Shown: piece by piece, positions 11,120-23,514 of the stretch
Layout of the letters: each line of letters opens with the position of its first letter
How positions within the stretch are numbered: position 1 is the first letter of the stretch
Assembly (NCBI RefSeq): GCF_027943255.1
Contig: NC_072893.1
Span: 119,845,784-119,909,783 of the forward strand
DNA length: 64,000 bases
Direction: 5' to 3'
DNA from: Anastrepha obliqua
Taxonomy: Eukaryota; Arthropoda; Insecta; Diptera; Tephritidae
Translations under genes and position numbers: made by a program
Notes under the pieces: generated by a model
The model's input: the letters and a program-made list of their open reading frames with translations, nothing else
Database searches by the model: none
Told to the model about the DNA's origin: nothing

Positions 11120-12170
11120 ACCTGTTGATACCACCACTGTGCGACACGGGAATCTCATTTGGTTTTCTTTGTGGAAGCATTTTGTGACTCTTACGAATCG
11201 CAGGGCGCAGCTTTTTTTTTATTATTGGACTGGACTATACTGGACAATTGCAAAAGAAATCTTTAACTGTTTCTTCCTCTTTCTCATCTCTACAACTTCT
11301 ACAATATTCACGAGAGATAACATCTGTCTGCCAAATAGCCAATGACCGGTTATATAATTCACTACCTTCGATATATCCTCTGTTGAGAGGCTAAGTAGTT
11401 CTTTTGACTTTTTCTTGTTTATGTACGGCCATAGTAGCCTAGTTGAGATGTATGTATCTTCATCTCTCCATGCCCTATTGGCCCCTTGGAGAAACTTATT
11501 CTTACTTATTAATTTGCTCGTGGCCATAGGTATCCTAATCACTTAGGTACTTCTATCATTGAGCAATTAAAGAGCAGTACCTTTCTTGGCTAGATCATCA
11601 GCTTTACAATTTCCCTGAATACAATTTCCCCCCTGGGTCACGGAACCCAAATAAGGCTGACCTTGAATACGACGCTAATATCATCTAGGGCTGCCCGGCA
11701 TTCCTGTACAACTTTTGAACTTAGTATAGCCGTATTTATTCATTTAATGGCTGCCTGGCTATCCGAGAATATATTTCTGGTATCCACTTCTTTTATTCCT
11801 AGAACTTCTGCCTGATAGACGCTGTTGTAGTCTGGTAGTCGAACGAATAGTTAAAGTCCCGATTCGTTCGAAAATACTTTACAGCCAACCTTACAGTCTA
11901 GCTTGGAATCATTTTTATAGACCTTCTTCATGGTCTTGGTGTCTGTCACTCTCTTTTTCACGGTATGCTCGTCTTGAACAGTCTTTCGAAGATGAATCTA
12001 GGAATAGAAAAGTCTATTTCTTGTTTGCGACTATTCAGAGTGTGCAAAATAGTGGCATAGCGAAACCACCAGCCTTTCCTTGCCCTTGCAGCGCTTTGTT
12101 TGGGGTAGTCCTTAAAGTACCAGAGATGCATAAAAAAGCTGTTCGTTAGACCTTACTCATGAGTTTAGAG
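11120..12170 (-). pseudogene. ORF2 C-terminus (RNase H plus CCHC) of a second non-LTR family
   Basis: On the minus strand the order is RYATILHTLNSRKQEIDFS and FERLFKTSIP (linker after RT), SKLDCKVGCKVFSNESGL (start of RNase H), LPDYNSVYQAEVLGIKEVD, NIFSDSQAAIK, LIWVP followed by IQGNCKADDLAKKGT (the C-terminal RNase H block), WPYINKKKSKELLSLS and ITGH. The last block, CRSCRDEKEEETVKDFFCNC, is the C-terminal zinc knuckle with the usual His replaced by Asp. Several stops and shifts show it is dead. The IQGNCKADDLA variant separates it from the GNEIADGLA family at 59160-60330. Confidence 0.8.
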
Positions 12171-12730
12171 TCATACTTCTAAGGTGTATGAGCTTTTGTC
12201 TTATGACTAATTCTAGTTTCCTAAAATACCCCCATATTCCGGGTAGTATCCAGTGAGGGTTCGTAAGTCGTCTCTATCCAGGTTTAGCCACGTGCACAAT
12301 GCCCTTCTAGAAATGAGGTTAAACTATTCTGCCCGTCTTTGACCTAGACACTCCGTGTAGGGTCATTTGCATTCCATAACTTCTTTGTGATAACATTCAT
12401 GATGGCATTCCTCAACGAGTGCTGATGTTACTATGAGCTGAAGAGTTAAATTTTCTAAGTATTTGTATTTATAAGAAAAAGAACTGAAAGTCGCTTTTAT
12501 TAAATGTTTATTGTATTCAAAAACCATGAAAATCGATTGTCGAACAATGCAACTGTCAAATATCCTCAGAAAAAGTACTGTAACTTGACATATAACCGTT
12601 CAGTAAAATTGCTGTAACTCCCTCAGATTTCTTCAGATTGGCTTGGAACTTCGACACGTAATTTCTGAAGCGTCAGCCTACCATGAAAATCGGTTGTATA
12701 GAAAAAGGACTGATAGTCAAAATTATTAAA
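12171..12730. other. no gene seen
   Basis: This is non-coding sequence between the antisense retroelement tail and the Tigger-like element. The part next to 12170 may be more of the same retroelement, too decayed to read. Confidence 0.4.
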
Positions 12731-13100
12731 TACAGTTGAATCTCGTTAATTCAACCTGCAATATTTCGAACCTCTCATTAATTCAAAGTTACCACGAGTC
12801 CCCTACAAAATCTCTTTATATTTCGAAGTATGTCCATACATTTTTATGCACTCGGTAATTCGAACGAAAAAATCATTGCTACGACGCAGTAATTCGAGCT
12901 TATATGGGCAAACACTCGACAATTCAAATTTGCGAAGTTTCTTGATGTGTTAGTAAGAACTTTGAATTTTGGGACTCCCCTTAAAATAGAATACCTTTAC
13001 TGTGCGTGGTTGCGTGTTACGCATGAAATATAGGCACATTTTGACGCACGCTTTCACGCGAATCGCTTCGTTGGTATACAGATTGAAAATTTGTTTAAAT

Positions 13101-15142
13101 ATGAATCCTAAAAAGTACAAATATTTGACCATTGCTGAAAAGAAGAAATTAATTGAAAAAGTAGAAGGAGGTGAGAAGAAAAACGATGTTGCAAAAGAAT
13201 TTAAGATTCCTCTCAGTACTCTTTCAGCCATAATAAATAACAAGGAGAAGCTTACTGCTGCTCACACTGCTGGAGCACGGAAAAGAACATCAAAAGGTGA
13301 ATTTCCTCGTCTGGAAAAAAACCTGCTCATTTGGCGTAGACTTTGTTAAAGGAAAAAGCAAAAGAGTTCGCGTGTACTCTAAACATAGATAACTTTGCGT
13401 CAAGTGTGAAGTGTGGCTTACAAATTGCAAAAAGAGGAATGGAGTCGTGTTTAAAAAAATTTGTAGCGAAAGTGGAACTGTTAATGGTGCTGTTTGCTCA
13501 AATTGGCAAGGTAAATTGAAGACACTGATTGAAAACTATGAAGTCTGAGACATTTTCAATACTGATGAAACTGCCCTATTTTTCAAATGCTTACCGGACA
13601 AGACGCTTAATTTTAAAGATGAAAAGTGTCATGGGGGGAAAACATAGTAAAGAGAGGTAGACAGTTCTATTTGCAGTAAATATGAATGGATTGGAAAAAC
13701 TTAAGCCCTTAATCTGGATGTTTTAAAGGAGTGAAATCGTTTCTTACGGATTACTGTGCTAACAAACACGCTTGGATGACAACAGAACTATTTGACAGTT
13801 GGCTTTTAACAGTTAATGGAAACATGAAACGACAAAAAAAAAAAATTTTACTATTTTTTGCCAATTGCACTGTCCACAATAGACCTCCTACATTGTTCAA
13901 CATAGAACTTTACTTCTTTCCGCCAAATACAATTTCCAAACTGCAACCATTCGACCAAGGGATCACCCAAGCTGATAACTACGAATATCGCGGTTCTCAC
14001 AGCTATTTTACTGATAGAGACCTGTAAACCCCCTAATGATTCTCAACTGTTTCCAAAAATCGGGTTTCATAAAAGAACATGAGAGCAATTCGCAAATAAT
14101 TATGGATGATGAAGAACCATCATTGGTACCAGTAGTTGACATCAGCGGTGTTAGTTTTTCTGACTGTGACAGGATCAGTAACAGATAGCGAAATTTTATC
14201 TGCGACAGGTACGAACGAAAAGAGCAACGATGAAGATGAAGACAATACATCAGAACCTTTGACGGAGGTGTCGGTTAAGGGGGGACCCTCATTTATCGGG
14301 TCAAAAAAATCGATTTTTTGGAAATAATTTTAATCTATTCTACAACTATTTAAGAATATACTTTCAAAATTTCAAGTCGATATCTGTATTTTTGAAGGAG
14401 TGACAAAATTTTTAACAGGACGCGACGGGTGGCCTGATCGCCTGTATCCAAAACTTTAAACGCGTTTTTCTCGAAACATCATTTTTCGATTTTGTGTACA
14501 CAATTGAGAACGCTGTATTGAACCAATCAGGCTTTACAATAGCTCATTTTAAAGATAATTAAATTGTTTTCAATGTGACATTAAGTGTCTTTTTTTTAAA
14601 AAAAGATTTTCATATTTTTTTGTAATTTTAAAGTCAATTTTTATGCATGAAAAATCACTTTTAACATAAAACTGGGTAAAAAATATCAATTTCGACATTT
14701 TTTTTTAAAATCAAAATGTCACATCGAAGGTATTATCCTAAAGTTTTAAAAAAAATTTGGTTTTTTTATTTCAGAAAAAAATTCAGAGCGCTAGAATGTA
14801 CACAGATAGAATGAGGTGCCATGGACGAGGTGTATATTTCCATACTTAAAATGTTTTTTTTTTCTTCTCCGAAAATTTTTGTAGACAGTCAAGACATTTA
14901 TTAAAGTACTTTATGAATTACAAAACGTTTGAAGTTATTTTACCTGAGAAAAAAATTCCCAAAAATGATGCATTTTTCGACCGTCTAAATGAGGGTCCCC
15001 CCTTAAGGTAGCAAGAGCCTCATTTGATAACTTACAAAACTTTTGTTTACAAAAGGAAACTGATAAAACAGCATATCAAACACTTTTTCTCCTTAAAAAA
15101 ATTATTGAAAAGTGTCTGCAGCAGCAATGTGCTTCGAAGTAA
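13101..15142 (+). pseudogene. Tigger/pogo (CENP-B-like) transposase, broken
   Basis: The start MNPKKYKYLTIAEKK opens a psq/CENP-B-type helix-turn-helix (LIEKVEGGEKKNDVAKEF, then LSTLSAIINNKEKL). In shifted frames come the DDE_1 blocks: TDETALFFKCLPD-like with the first Asp, SWLLTVNGNMKRQ, ILLFFANCTVHNRPP where LDNC is expected, and FFPPNTISKLQPFDQGI with the third Asp. An acidic tail (SNDEDEDNTSEP) precedes the MITE at 14275. The last residues, from ARASFDNLQNFC to QQQCASK, resume after it and end at a TAA at 15140-15142. Multiple frameshifts disable it. Confidence 0.85.
14275..15006. mobile_element. 724-bp TTAA-flanked MITE nested in the Tigger transposase
   Basis: Perfect 17-bp inverted ends GGGGGGACCCTCATTTA (14279-14295 and complement at 14986-15002) are flanked by TTAA at 14275-14278 and 15003-15006. 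There is no coding capacity. The interior holds AAACTTTAAACGCG followed by TTTTTCTCGAAAC (14451-14477), a motif shared with the two other TTAA elements in this window. The transposase frame on the left resumes correctly on the right once the element and one TTAA are discounted, which fixes the insertion limits. Mobilisation by a piggyBac-type transposase is inferred from the TTAA. Confidence 0.9.
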
Positions 15143-15375
15143 ACCCGTATAAATGAGTTATTTTCAAATATTAATTAATTCACATTATGAATATGTAAGT
15201 TTTTTAAGTATTTATATTTAGAAGAAAAAAAGTTATTAAGTATTTATATTTATAAGAAGTAATTTATATTAATTAAAAAGATGCTTGCCATACTTACTTG
15301 TTCTGTCATGCCAATAGAGAATGTTTTCGTCAAGGAGCTCCATAGAAAGCGAAGAATTAACGAGACATATTCCTC

Positions 15376-16019
15376 AAATCGAGCTGCCTCTCTATTTGCT
15401 TTTATTTTTATTTTATTTTTTTCATTTTCATTTTCACTAAATTTTTGTGTTCATCAATCATTGCTTAAATTTGAAATTCACAACATCGCCAATAACTGAA
15501 TTTGTGCATGCAAACGTATTTATATCTAAACTGAGATGTATAAGTGAGTGTGTGTGCATTTTACTTAGCTAAAAATGCAGTTGCATTGTTAGATAACTAC
15601 TTGAATTTAGTCCAAACACAAAAATTTTTAGAAATAAAACAAGAAAAAAAATTTCTGAGTGATCAAATGTAAAATTATCTGGCAAAATTGACGTGACGAA
15701 ATCATTTATTTATTTCTTTATTTTCAAAATCTGAAGCCATACAAAAATATACAAACATAAATTTAGTTTTAGCATTTTATTGACAAGTATCTACGTGTAT
15801 TTCTAATAAAATGAATTAGTAATAAAAGTTGTATGCTCAACTACAATAGTATTATCATGACTCAAAATTTCTATGAAACTAGACAATGAAAATAGAGTTT
15901 GTGAGGCAAGGTGACGGAAGGAAGTTAAAAATTTGAAAATCGAATTCATTGTTCTAGTCTGAAAGTATTCGATGCGGTACCAGCTGAGGGTAGCAGAGCA
16001 CGGAGATGAACTCTTTTGC
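15376..16019. other. no gene seen
   Basis: AT-rich intergenic sequence with T-rich tracts and no supported feature. Confidence 0.5.
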
Positions 16020-16195
16020 GTTGGAAAGAGGCGACGGAGAAGAAGCTGTCCGTTGCCACGACAGTCGGTGCTAGTCCGTAATCGGAACGACCCAGATTTA
16101 TATCCGGTCAAGGACTGTCACTTCAGCAGCATTCCCCTTAGATGTATGGGGAATGTTTATGCTGCTACAACAACAACAACAACAGCAACAAAGTT
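16020..16195 (+). repeat. dispersed-repeat 3' end with (CAA)n tail
   Basis: A GC-richer block ends in TTATGCTGCTA followed by CAACAACAACAACAACAG at about 16160-16185. A short dispersed element with a CAA microsatellite tail, such as a SINE or non-LTR 3' end, is the likely origin. I recall similar sequence as common in tephritid fly genomes, but this was not searched. Confidence 0.45.
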
Positions 16196-17920
16196 GGCTT
16201 TATTTGAAAGAAACGGCTTTGTTAATATCGGCCAAAATCGCTTAAGCTACAATGGGAAAAATATTTTTGAAAAATAACAAAACTGCGGACTTTTAAAAAA
16301 AAGGTATGTTTTTCGGGTGGAAATCACACTGTAGTATGGAAAGTTAGGGCTGAAAAGAAACGAAAGTGGCACCTGCCAGAATGACAAGCCTACAGAATAA
16401 TAATCAGTTTAACTTTTTCGTTTCAGATATCCTGAAGAGCCAAAGTCCTGTTGCCAAGCCACCTATATTTTTTTAAGACGCTTACTTTGGTGCCACACTA
16501 CCACAAAAAAATGTGTAAAAAACAATTTTGTATACTATGTATTTGTTGTCAAAAATACGAGTAACATACTATAAAAGCAAAACGATCGCATTTTATTTTC
16601 TTAAAAAATTCAAAAAAAATATCTATAAAAAATGAGTATTTGATCAGACTACTACCTTAAGGGCTTATCTTGCCAATCAGGAGGAAGAAGAAAACTGTTT
16701 GTCACAAAATATGCTTCTCTTAAATTCTCCACACCAGCCAGTCATCAATTCTTTGCGCTCTTTCTCACTTTGCGTTTTCTTCGAAATTATGATTGATAAT
16801 TTCTCATTATTTATCTGGCGTAAAAATTTTGTAATAAAATTCGCCTCATATAAGAAATGTATAAAAATAATTTTCCAGCAGCATAAAAACACAACACAAA
16901 AAAACCGAAAAACCCCCAAAAAAAATACTGTCACGCATCGCGACATTTATTACATTTATTTATACAAAAATATAATACTTACGCAGACCATCGATGCGCT
17001 CAGTTATGACCGTGAAAATTATTAACCATTTATCTTTCATGACACAAATTTCTATTTGCTTTCGTACGCCACAGCAAATCGATGCACAAGCAAGTGTATG
17101 AGATGGCTTTAAAATTTTCAGCAATCCATCAAATTTGGCATACAAAAAGGGCTATGTAAGTATTATCTGCTAGAGGGCGAGGTATTTGAAAATAATCACT
17201 TCAGTCAACATTAACTAACCCCGACTGGTTTGCTTGCTGCTTATTACCTCAGTAAGTAGGCAATTTTTGATGGAATGCTGCGCTGCTATTCGTTTATTTA
17301 TTTTTATTTCATTCGGCTTGTGCGCTAGCCAACCAACCTGTGAAATTGTATATTAAAAGCAGACACTTTAGAGTCCCGAATAGTGTAATTACTCTAAACT
17401 TAAACTTAACTTAACAAATTTAAGAGCAGCCAACAAAAAGGTAATGTATGGAGAATAGATGGGAGGTGCGTTACCATAGCGCCATAACCATAAGAAGATA
17501 TTTACCGTCTTCCATAAATGGTAAGTACTGATATTTACCAAGAATAATGGAAACAAGATTGCACCCAAGAGAGAGTGCGTGACGTGACATTGGTGTATTT
17601 GTGCAATGTTGCCAACTCTTTGCTCACCGCAATAAATTTGTGTAACTCGTGGTCTCCTAGCAAAACCAAAATCTAGCAAAAAAAGGCGTCCATTAATTTT
17701 TTTGGAATGTATATTTTTTTAAAATTTGAAGTTTATTTCTTATTTGATTTCGTAACCACCCTCGTTTTACTAATGCACCTGCATGTGAGTACTGCCAATG
17801 GCCGCAAGCTGGCCCGCTTTTCTTTCCACTGACCTCACAGAAACTTTGCTTTGCGCGTTAAGTTCATGATTAATGATTACAAAATTGTCTTGAGTTTACG
17901 TTAGTTCGCTGCTTAAAAGA
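16196..17920. other. no gene seen
   Basis: AT-rich non-coding sequence. Short open frames on both strands (for example 16677-17025) lack domain signals or splice support. Confidence 0.5.
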
Positions 17921-18100
17921 TTTACAGAGTTGCCAGGTTTTATGCATATTTTACTTTATTTTTAATTTCTTATTTTATTTTTATCTTTTTATAAAATATA
18001 AAATAATAATAAATGCTTAAAAGAATTACAGAGTTGCCAGGGTTTTATTTATATTTTACTTAAATTTTTATTTTTTAAGTTTGGTTTTCACCTTCTAAGC
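17921..18100. repeat. 94-bp tandem duplication with AGAGTTGCCAGG core
   Basis: GCTTAAAAGA(T/A)TTACAGAGTTGCCAGG starts at 17921 and again at 18015, followed by matching TTTT(A)-rich sequence, so the offset is 94 bp. The core is the complement of CTGGCAACTCT, which recurs in the array at 57900-58660. Confidence 0.75.
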
Positions 18101-18981
18101 TGGGGCAGGCTGGCTTTTTCATGCTCCTACACCGCCAGTTCAGAAATGGACTTTTATGGATATTTGGATGGATATTTTAAATGCGCTTTTGAAGTAAGTT
18201 AATGCAAGTCAGTTGTAGCATAACTTGCATGCGAAGTTGAAGTATCATAAATAAACAGAGGGAATGTGAAAATCAGCATGATAAACCAAAACAAAAGTTT
18301 ATTCAGTCGTTTAACTAAAACAAAAGGTGGAAGTATTTCCAGATAATATCAAAGAGACAAAAGTGAAAAGCCGCTAGAAGTGCACAAAACTATTAACGCC
18401 GCATAAATAAAGATTATAGGATAAGAGTTTGGAGCAAAAAAAAAAAAATTAAATGAATTTGAATTATTTTTATTATAAATTGATTAAACCAACTTAAGCT
18501 TTTTTACAAGAAGTAAATATATTGGAAAAAATTAGCAAGTCTGTCTAGGATTTTCGGCTGATTTCATTTTCCTCGAGTTTCGCCCAAGAAAAGTCGCACT
18601 CAAAACTATTGGCCAAAGAGCAAGTAAATTTAAGTTACTCTCAAAAGCCACATTAATTTTAAAATTCTAAACTAACAAAGCTGATAAATTTTAAGCACCG
18701 AAAAAAGTTATATATTTTATTTAAATACTTTTACTTTTTTTAATTGGCAACGATTATCAATTAATTGTAAGTAAACAAAATTATCATTGTATAAAATATT
18801 TTGGCGTAATCACGTCTTATAATTCGCTGTAGCCGGCTGCACGCACCAAAAAATGCGGCGTTACCTTGCTTGAACTGCAAGCGAGAGCCCGGAACGAACG
18901 ACAAAGAGGCACAATCGGCCCCCGCGTTCGGCAACGTTCGACATCTGGCTCTCTCCTACTTGAGTTAGCATATACATATAT
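18101..18981. other. no gene seen
   Basis: Non-coding. A GC-richer patch at 18830-18960 carries no recognised gene. Confidence 0.45.
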
Positions 18982-20268
18982 ACAGGGTGAACGATATGAA
19001 GTGTTACCAACTTCACACTGCTTGTATCTGTAAAACAGCTCATGACATTAACGTTAAAATTGTTCTAATGGCAGTTTAATATATTGTTTATAAGCCATCA
19101 AAAGCATTTGCGTCTCAGTTTTGTTGAATTTTTTTTCTGTGATGGAATTCAAACGTAATAGTGTGATTGCGTTACATTTGGCAGGAAAATCACAACCAGC
19201 CATTGTTCGTGAGCTCAGTCACCTCAAAGTGAATAAAATGTTTCTGTATCGCACTATAAAATGTTACAATGATACTGGTAGCATTGCAAAACGCTATGGG
19301 AGTGGACCAAAAAAAACCGCAACAACGCCAGAAATGGTTCGGGAAGTGAAGACTTGAACGAAATCCACGTCGAAGTGGAAGAAAAATGGCCAAAGAACTG
19401 AAAATATCGCAAGACAGCATTCGAGGCATATTGAAAAATGAGCTCAAGGTCAAGGCTTACAAGTTTCAAAAAGCACACGATCTTTCACCCCAGTAAAAAA
19501 AGTTCGGTGCGAAAGAGCAAAGGAGTTGTTGCGCTTGCACGAACGTGGCGAATTTCCTCACATTGTGTTTTCTGATGAAAAACATTCAATTGGGAAATTT
19601 CATAAACAGTTCATAACAGTTCATGAACACTCAAAACGATCGTGTTCACTTGACCGAACGCTCATAGGAGAATTTGAGCCTACGTATGACCACTCGAAGC
19701 AATTTCCCATTACAAGTAGTGGTTTGGGCCGCAGTGACCGCTGATGGACGCTCTCCAATCATTTTTATCGAGCCTGGAGTCAAAGTGAATGCGACTTATT
19801 ATCGGGAAAATGTTTTCGAAGCTGCTTTAAAGCCGTGGACACGCAAACATTTCGGTCGTAGACCATGGACGTTCTAACAGGACTCGGCACCGTCTCATAA
19901 AGCTGGTGTGAACCAAGAATCGTTAAAAAATCATGTTTCACAATGGCTTTCGAATTCGCCAGACGCAAATCCGATGGACTATTCCATCTGGTCCATCTTG
20001 GAGAGCAAGGTAAGAACTAAAAAATATGCCAGTATGAATGCGCTGGAAAAGCGAATATACGAATAACTCAAGATCACATTCCTGCAGCATAAAGCTCATT
20101 TTTTGACCGTTTGAAGGCTATAGTCAAGGCAAAAGGTGGTCATATTGAGCTAAAGTGAATATATGTTAAAATTGTAATCAGTTTTGAACAATTTTGTTTT
20201 TGAAATCAATAAAAACTAATTTCACACAAAAAAGTTATGGGGCTTTGAAAAGCTAACGTTCACCCTGT
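18982..20268 (+). mobile_element. Tc1-mariner element of DD37D (maT-like) type
   Basis: Inverted ends ACAGGGTGAACG (18982-18993) and CGTTCACCCTGT (20257-20268) bound a 1287-bp element with a transposase remnant. A TA target duplication is not clear. Sequence beyond the first 12 bp of each end has diverged. Confidence 0.8.
19142..20158 (+). pseudogene. Tc1-mariner (DD37D-like) transposase, broken
   Basis: MEFKRNSVIALHLAGKSQPA and IVRELSHLKVN form the first helix-turn-helix, followed by NDTGSIAKRYGSGPKKTATT. After shifts come RERAKELLRLHERGEFPHIVF-SDEK (first Asp), VVWAAVTADGRSPIIFIEPG, WTF-stop-QDSAPSHKAG (second Asp) and NSPDANPMDYSIWSILESK (third Asp). The segment between the second and third Asp is shorter than the spacing implies for the family, so a small deletion is likely. 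The stop inside the FQQDS-type block and several frameshifts make it inactive. It ends IELK-stop at 20156-20158. Confidence 0.85.
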
Positions 20269-21594
20269 CTGTATGTATATGGGCATATGTATATAAATTT
20301 ACATATTTGTATTTGCATATGCCTTCTTCCTGTGTGCATGGTAATGAACCATTTCTCTGTTGAGAATAGGACGATGATAGAAAAGTAGGAAATGAAAGGG
20401 AGTGTTTCGAGTGTAAAGTGTCTTGAAAAAGGCAAATCGATGATGTTGTTGACTTATTAACGTCTGAAGCATAATCGAAATTGAACATATCTTTCATGAA
20501 TCTGGTAAATGTTTCGTATTTTTTCACGTTTGTGTAAATTTAACTTGATCAATTCCATTGCGATTCCATTTACCTCCTTCTCTATATACATACAAAATAT
20601 CTATCACACAAATAAAATTAAAATTTTCTTTTGAAAAATGCAATCATTCTTTCAGAATTTTCTTATAACGTTGTCACGTTAAACTATCGTCAGTAAACCG
20701 AATTTATATACAACCTCTTTTTTTATTATAAAAAAAACAGCATTGATATAATTTTATTAACATATTTTTGATAATTTTTGGTTCTATTAATACTTTATTT
20801 AAAAACAAAATTGTAATTTTATTAATATTTTTTTTTTATTTATTAAAAATTTTTTTTTGTTAATTTTTTTTTCAATTGTCATTATTATTACCTTTTAACC
20901 ATAATTTTTTGTTTTTAACTTACTTCGCTTATCAGTTTTTTTTTTTATAGGTGTTTATTTTTATATAAGGACGACCGGAAATATGTATCCCAAAAAATAT
21001 TTCTTTTTTTTGCTAAAAAACTGTTTGAAGCAGTTTGCATGCATTTGCCACCGTTTTCCAACTAACTCAAATATGTGCATACTATATACATACATATGCA
21101 TTTCAATATGTGTAAAAACCTTCATGCTGAGCAAACGTGTATTTTTGATCATTAACAACTGCACGGTGGGGCAATTGGATGCATGTTGTAATGAAAGAAA
21201 AATGAATTCTATAGTAAGCGCATTATGTAAAAAATTTACTCTTAGAGCCTTTGTTTAAGATTTAGAAAGCTTCCATTAAAGCTTTAGAGAGCTTTTTGAA
21301 GTGTTAAGGAGCTTTTTTAAGTTTTCGAGAACTTTTGAACTCGAACTATCGAGCTTTCGCAAATGCTCCAAAACTTATACACTTCTGGTCTATTCATAGT
21401 TAGTCAAACATAATTAAAAAACGATAAAATTATCAACAGAAGCTCCTTGAAGCTTTACCACATGTTTCTAATTGAATAAAGTGATTGATATTGCAAACTG
21501 CAGTGTCCACATAAAATAAAAATTAACTGTAAAATGCAAAAAAATAAAACAGATCTTCATAACAACTATCTATCACTCGGGGGCGTTATAAAAT
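20269..21594. other. no gene seen
   Basis: AT-rich sequence with long T and A tracts (20700-20960). No supported gene. Confidence 0.5.
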
Positions 21595-21692
21595 TGTATA
21601 TCCCTCCATTTGTGAAAAAACATCAGGACTTAGACCTCAAATTCGACGAGGAGCTCAGCCAAACAATCAACAAAGGATGTAAGCGCCAGTCA
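21595..21692 (+). repeat. SINE-like 3' segment, copy 1
   Basis: CTCCATTTGTG, AACATCAGGACTTAGACC, GAGGAGCTCAGCCAAACA and CAAAGGATGTAAGCGCC occur in this order. The same order, partly or wholly, occurs at 49030-49066, 55355-55400, 57355-57460 and 57632-57730, which marks a dispersed short repeat. Confidence 0.6.
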
Positions 21693-21719
21693 TAGGGATT
21701 CTGGAGTTGTTTAGAAGTC

Positions 21720-21945
21720 GGTATGAAACGCCTTGCACAAAGATAAATTCCTCTCGTTAAGCTTTTTAAAGCTTAAACCTCTTTTTGGTTCAGATACTAT
21801 TTAAGCTTATTTTAATCGGAGCCAGCGTTTTTTTTATTAAAAATTGTAATTTTGTTCAGGAGCCGGTATGATAAGCTTTTTTAAGCTTAAAGCTCTTTTT
21901 GGTTCTGATACTTTTTAAGCTTCTTTTAATCGGAGCCATAGCTTG
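21720..21945. repeat. imperfect tandem repeat with AAGCTTNNNAAGCTT-type palindromes
   Basis: The block TAAGCTTTTTAAAGCTTAA, CTCTTTTTGGTTC, GATAC, TTTAAGCTT and TTTTAATCGGAGCC appears twice, starting near 21757 and 21874. Related AAGCTTT words continue upstream at 21260-21340. Confidence 0.6.
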
Positions 21946-22799
21946 TATAGGGTGGGCCATGTAAAATTTGCTTTTTGAATCGGCTATAAAAAAAACCTAA
22001 TCAATATTTTTTCAAACTTTTTTTTTTATTTTGAAGACTGAACATTGTCATTTATGAATAAAAAATAATATCGAAATGACTGCCACGACTGGCTTTACAG
22101 TAGGCCATTCGATCAACCTAACTTTTAAGCACCTTTTTTATTTTTTGGGCTCCAATTTCATGAATGGCAACTTCGATTTCGTGTTTTAAAGCATCAATCG
22201 TCTCTGGATGGTTTGCACAGCATTTGTCCTTAACGGCTCCTTACAAAAAATAGTCCAACGGGCTTAAATCACAGCTCCGAGGCGGCCAATTGATATCGGA
22301 ATTTCGGCTGATTATTCGGTTTTCAAAAACTTTGGCAGTGTAACAAGTTGCACCGTCCTGTTGAAACCAAATATCGTCCATGTCATCCTCTTCAATTTTT
22401 GGAAACAACTCATTGAGCATGTCACGGTAACGCTCGCCATTTACTGTAACCGCGGCTCCTCGCTCATTTTCGAAGAAAAATGGCCCGATGATGCCGCCAG
22501 ACGAAATGCCAGACGGATGCATTTGCTTCTCTACAGTAACGTGTGGATTTTCTGAGTCCCAAATCCGACAATTTTGCTTATTGACGTAGCCACCGATGTG
22601 AAAATCAGAAAAGAAGAAGAAGACTCACCACTTTGGAAATAGGTTTTCAATATTTCACAATTTCGTTCAAGCGTTCAAGCGTCCCATTTCGTAAATGTCA
22701 AACCTTTAAGTAAATTATAAAGAAAAATACATGTCATTTGTGTTACCATTCTCAAAAATAGGTGGTTCAAAAAGCAAACGCTATATGGCCCACCCTGTA
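21946..22799 (-). mobile_element. second copy of the 0.9 kb rosa-like element
   Basis: TA at 21946-21947 and 22798-22799 flanks ends TAGGGTGGGCC and GGCCCACCCTG. The body matches 7050-7936 closely over most of its length, with small indels. The minus strand reads SGGIIGPFFFENERGAAVT, VNGERYRDMLNELFPKIEE, WFQQDGATCYTAKVF and NWPPRSCDLSPLDYFL. The catalytic Asp of FQQDGAT and the downstream Asp are present, but the residues between them are shortened and the N-terminal half is missing. It is a non-autonomous derivative. Confidence 0.82.
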
Positions 22800-23514
22800 T
22801 ATTAAAAAATACTTTATTTTGGACCATATTTTCTTTTCAATTAATTTTTTTTCAGTAAAAAACATAAACATTCTTACTGACGAATGATTCAGTGCTACTA
22901 AAATCCGTTAATAAATAAAATAAAGTAAATAAATACAAAATAAATAAATAAAATAATTTATAGCTCAACTGTTGAAAAGTCGAAAATCGTAGTCATATTT
23001 GTTTTTTTTTATTTTAGTTATTATTTTTTTTTTTTTTTTGTATTGCAAACAGTCAGATCTCAAACCTCTCTTTATATTTCGTTTTATATTATTTTATATT
23101 TTGCAAGCAGTTTCAAGCTTTAATTTAAACTCCATTTAAAATTCCAATTTTTTGGTGAGATAAGGTACTTTCTGAACAAAGCTGGACTAGAAGGTTTTTA
23201 ACCTAGAAAATATTTCTGTTTCGTTTTTTTGGGTACTTGAAAAAAATATTTAGTTTAAGGTTCTGAAACCATTGCCATCTATTCTGACCGTTTTTCTTAG
23301 AAACAGTCCAAGTTAAAGTTCGTCTCATATGCATTTTTAAGCTTAAATCTTAATTTTATTTAGAGTTTCATTCTCTCGATATGTCAAGCCATTTTCCCAT
23401 TCGAGCTTTTTTAAGCTGAAAGCGCCTACTACGAAAGATTGATATTGTATTATTATAAATTATAATAATATATTGCATATTTGTGAAGGGTTTATAGAAT
23501 AAATATTTATACTA
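22800..23514. other. no gene seen
   Basis: AT-rich and homopolymer-rich (T run near 23020-23040), without coding evidence. Confidence 0.5.

Larger units (their letters stand above)
12731..15375 (+). mobile_element. Tigger/pogo-type transposon carrying a nested MITE
   Basis: The left end (CAGTTGAATCTCGTTAATTC from 12733) resembles pogo/Tigger termini. A 12-bp inverted partner of TCTCGTTAATTC lies at 15354-15365 and may mark the right end. Repeated TAATTCGA-like words fill the 5' region (12750-12930). The coding region spans 13101-15142 and is interrupted by a 724-bp TTAA element. The right boundary is uncertain. Confidence 0.65.

Noticed and set aside
16677..17145. Overlapping ORFs on both strands
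   Set aside because: AT-driven composition with no homology, splice or start context.
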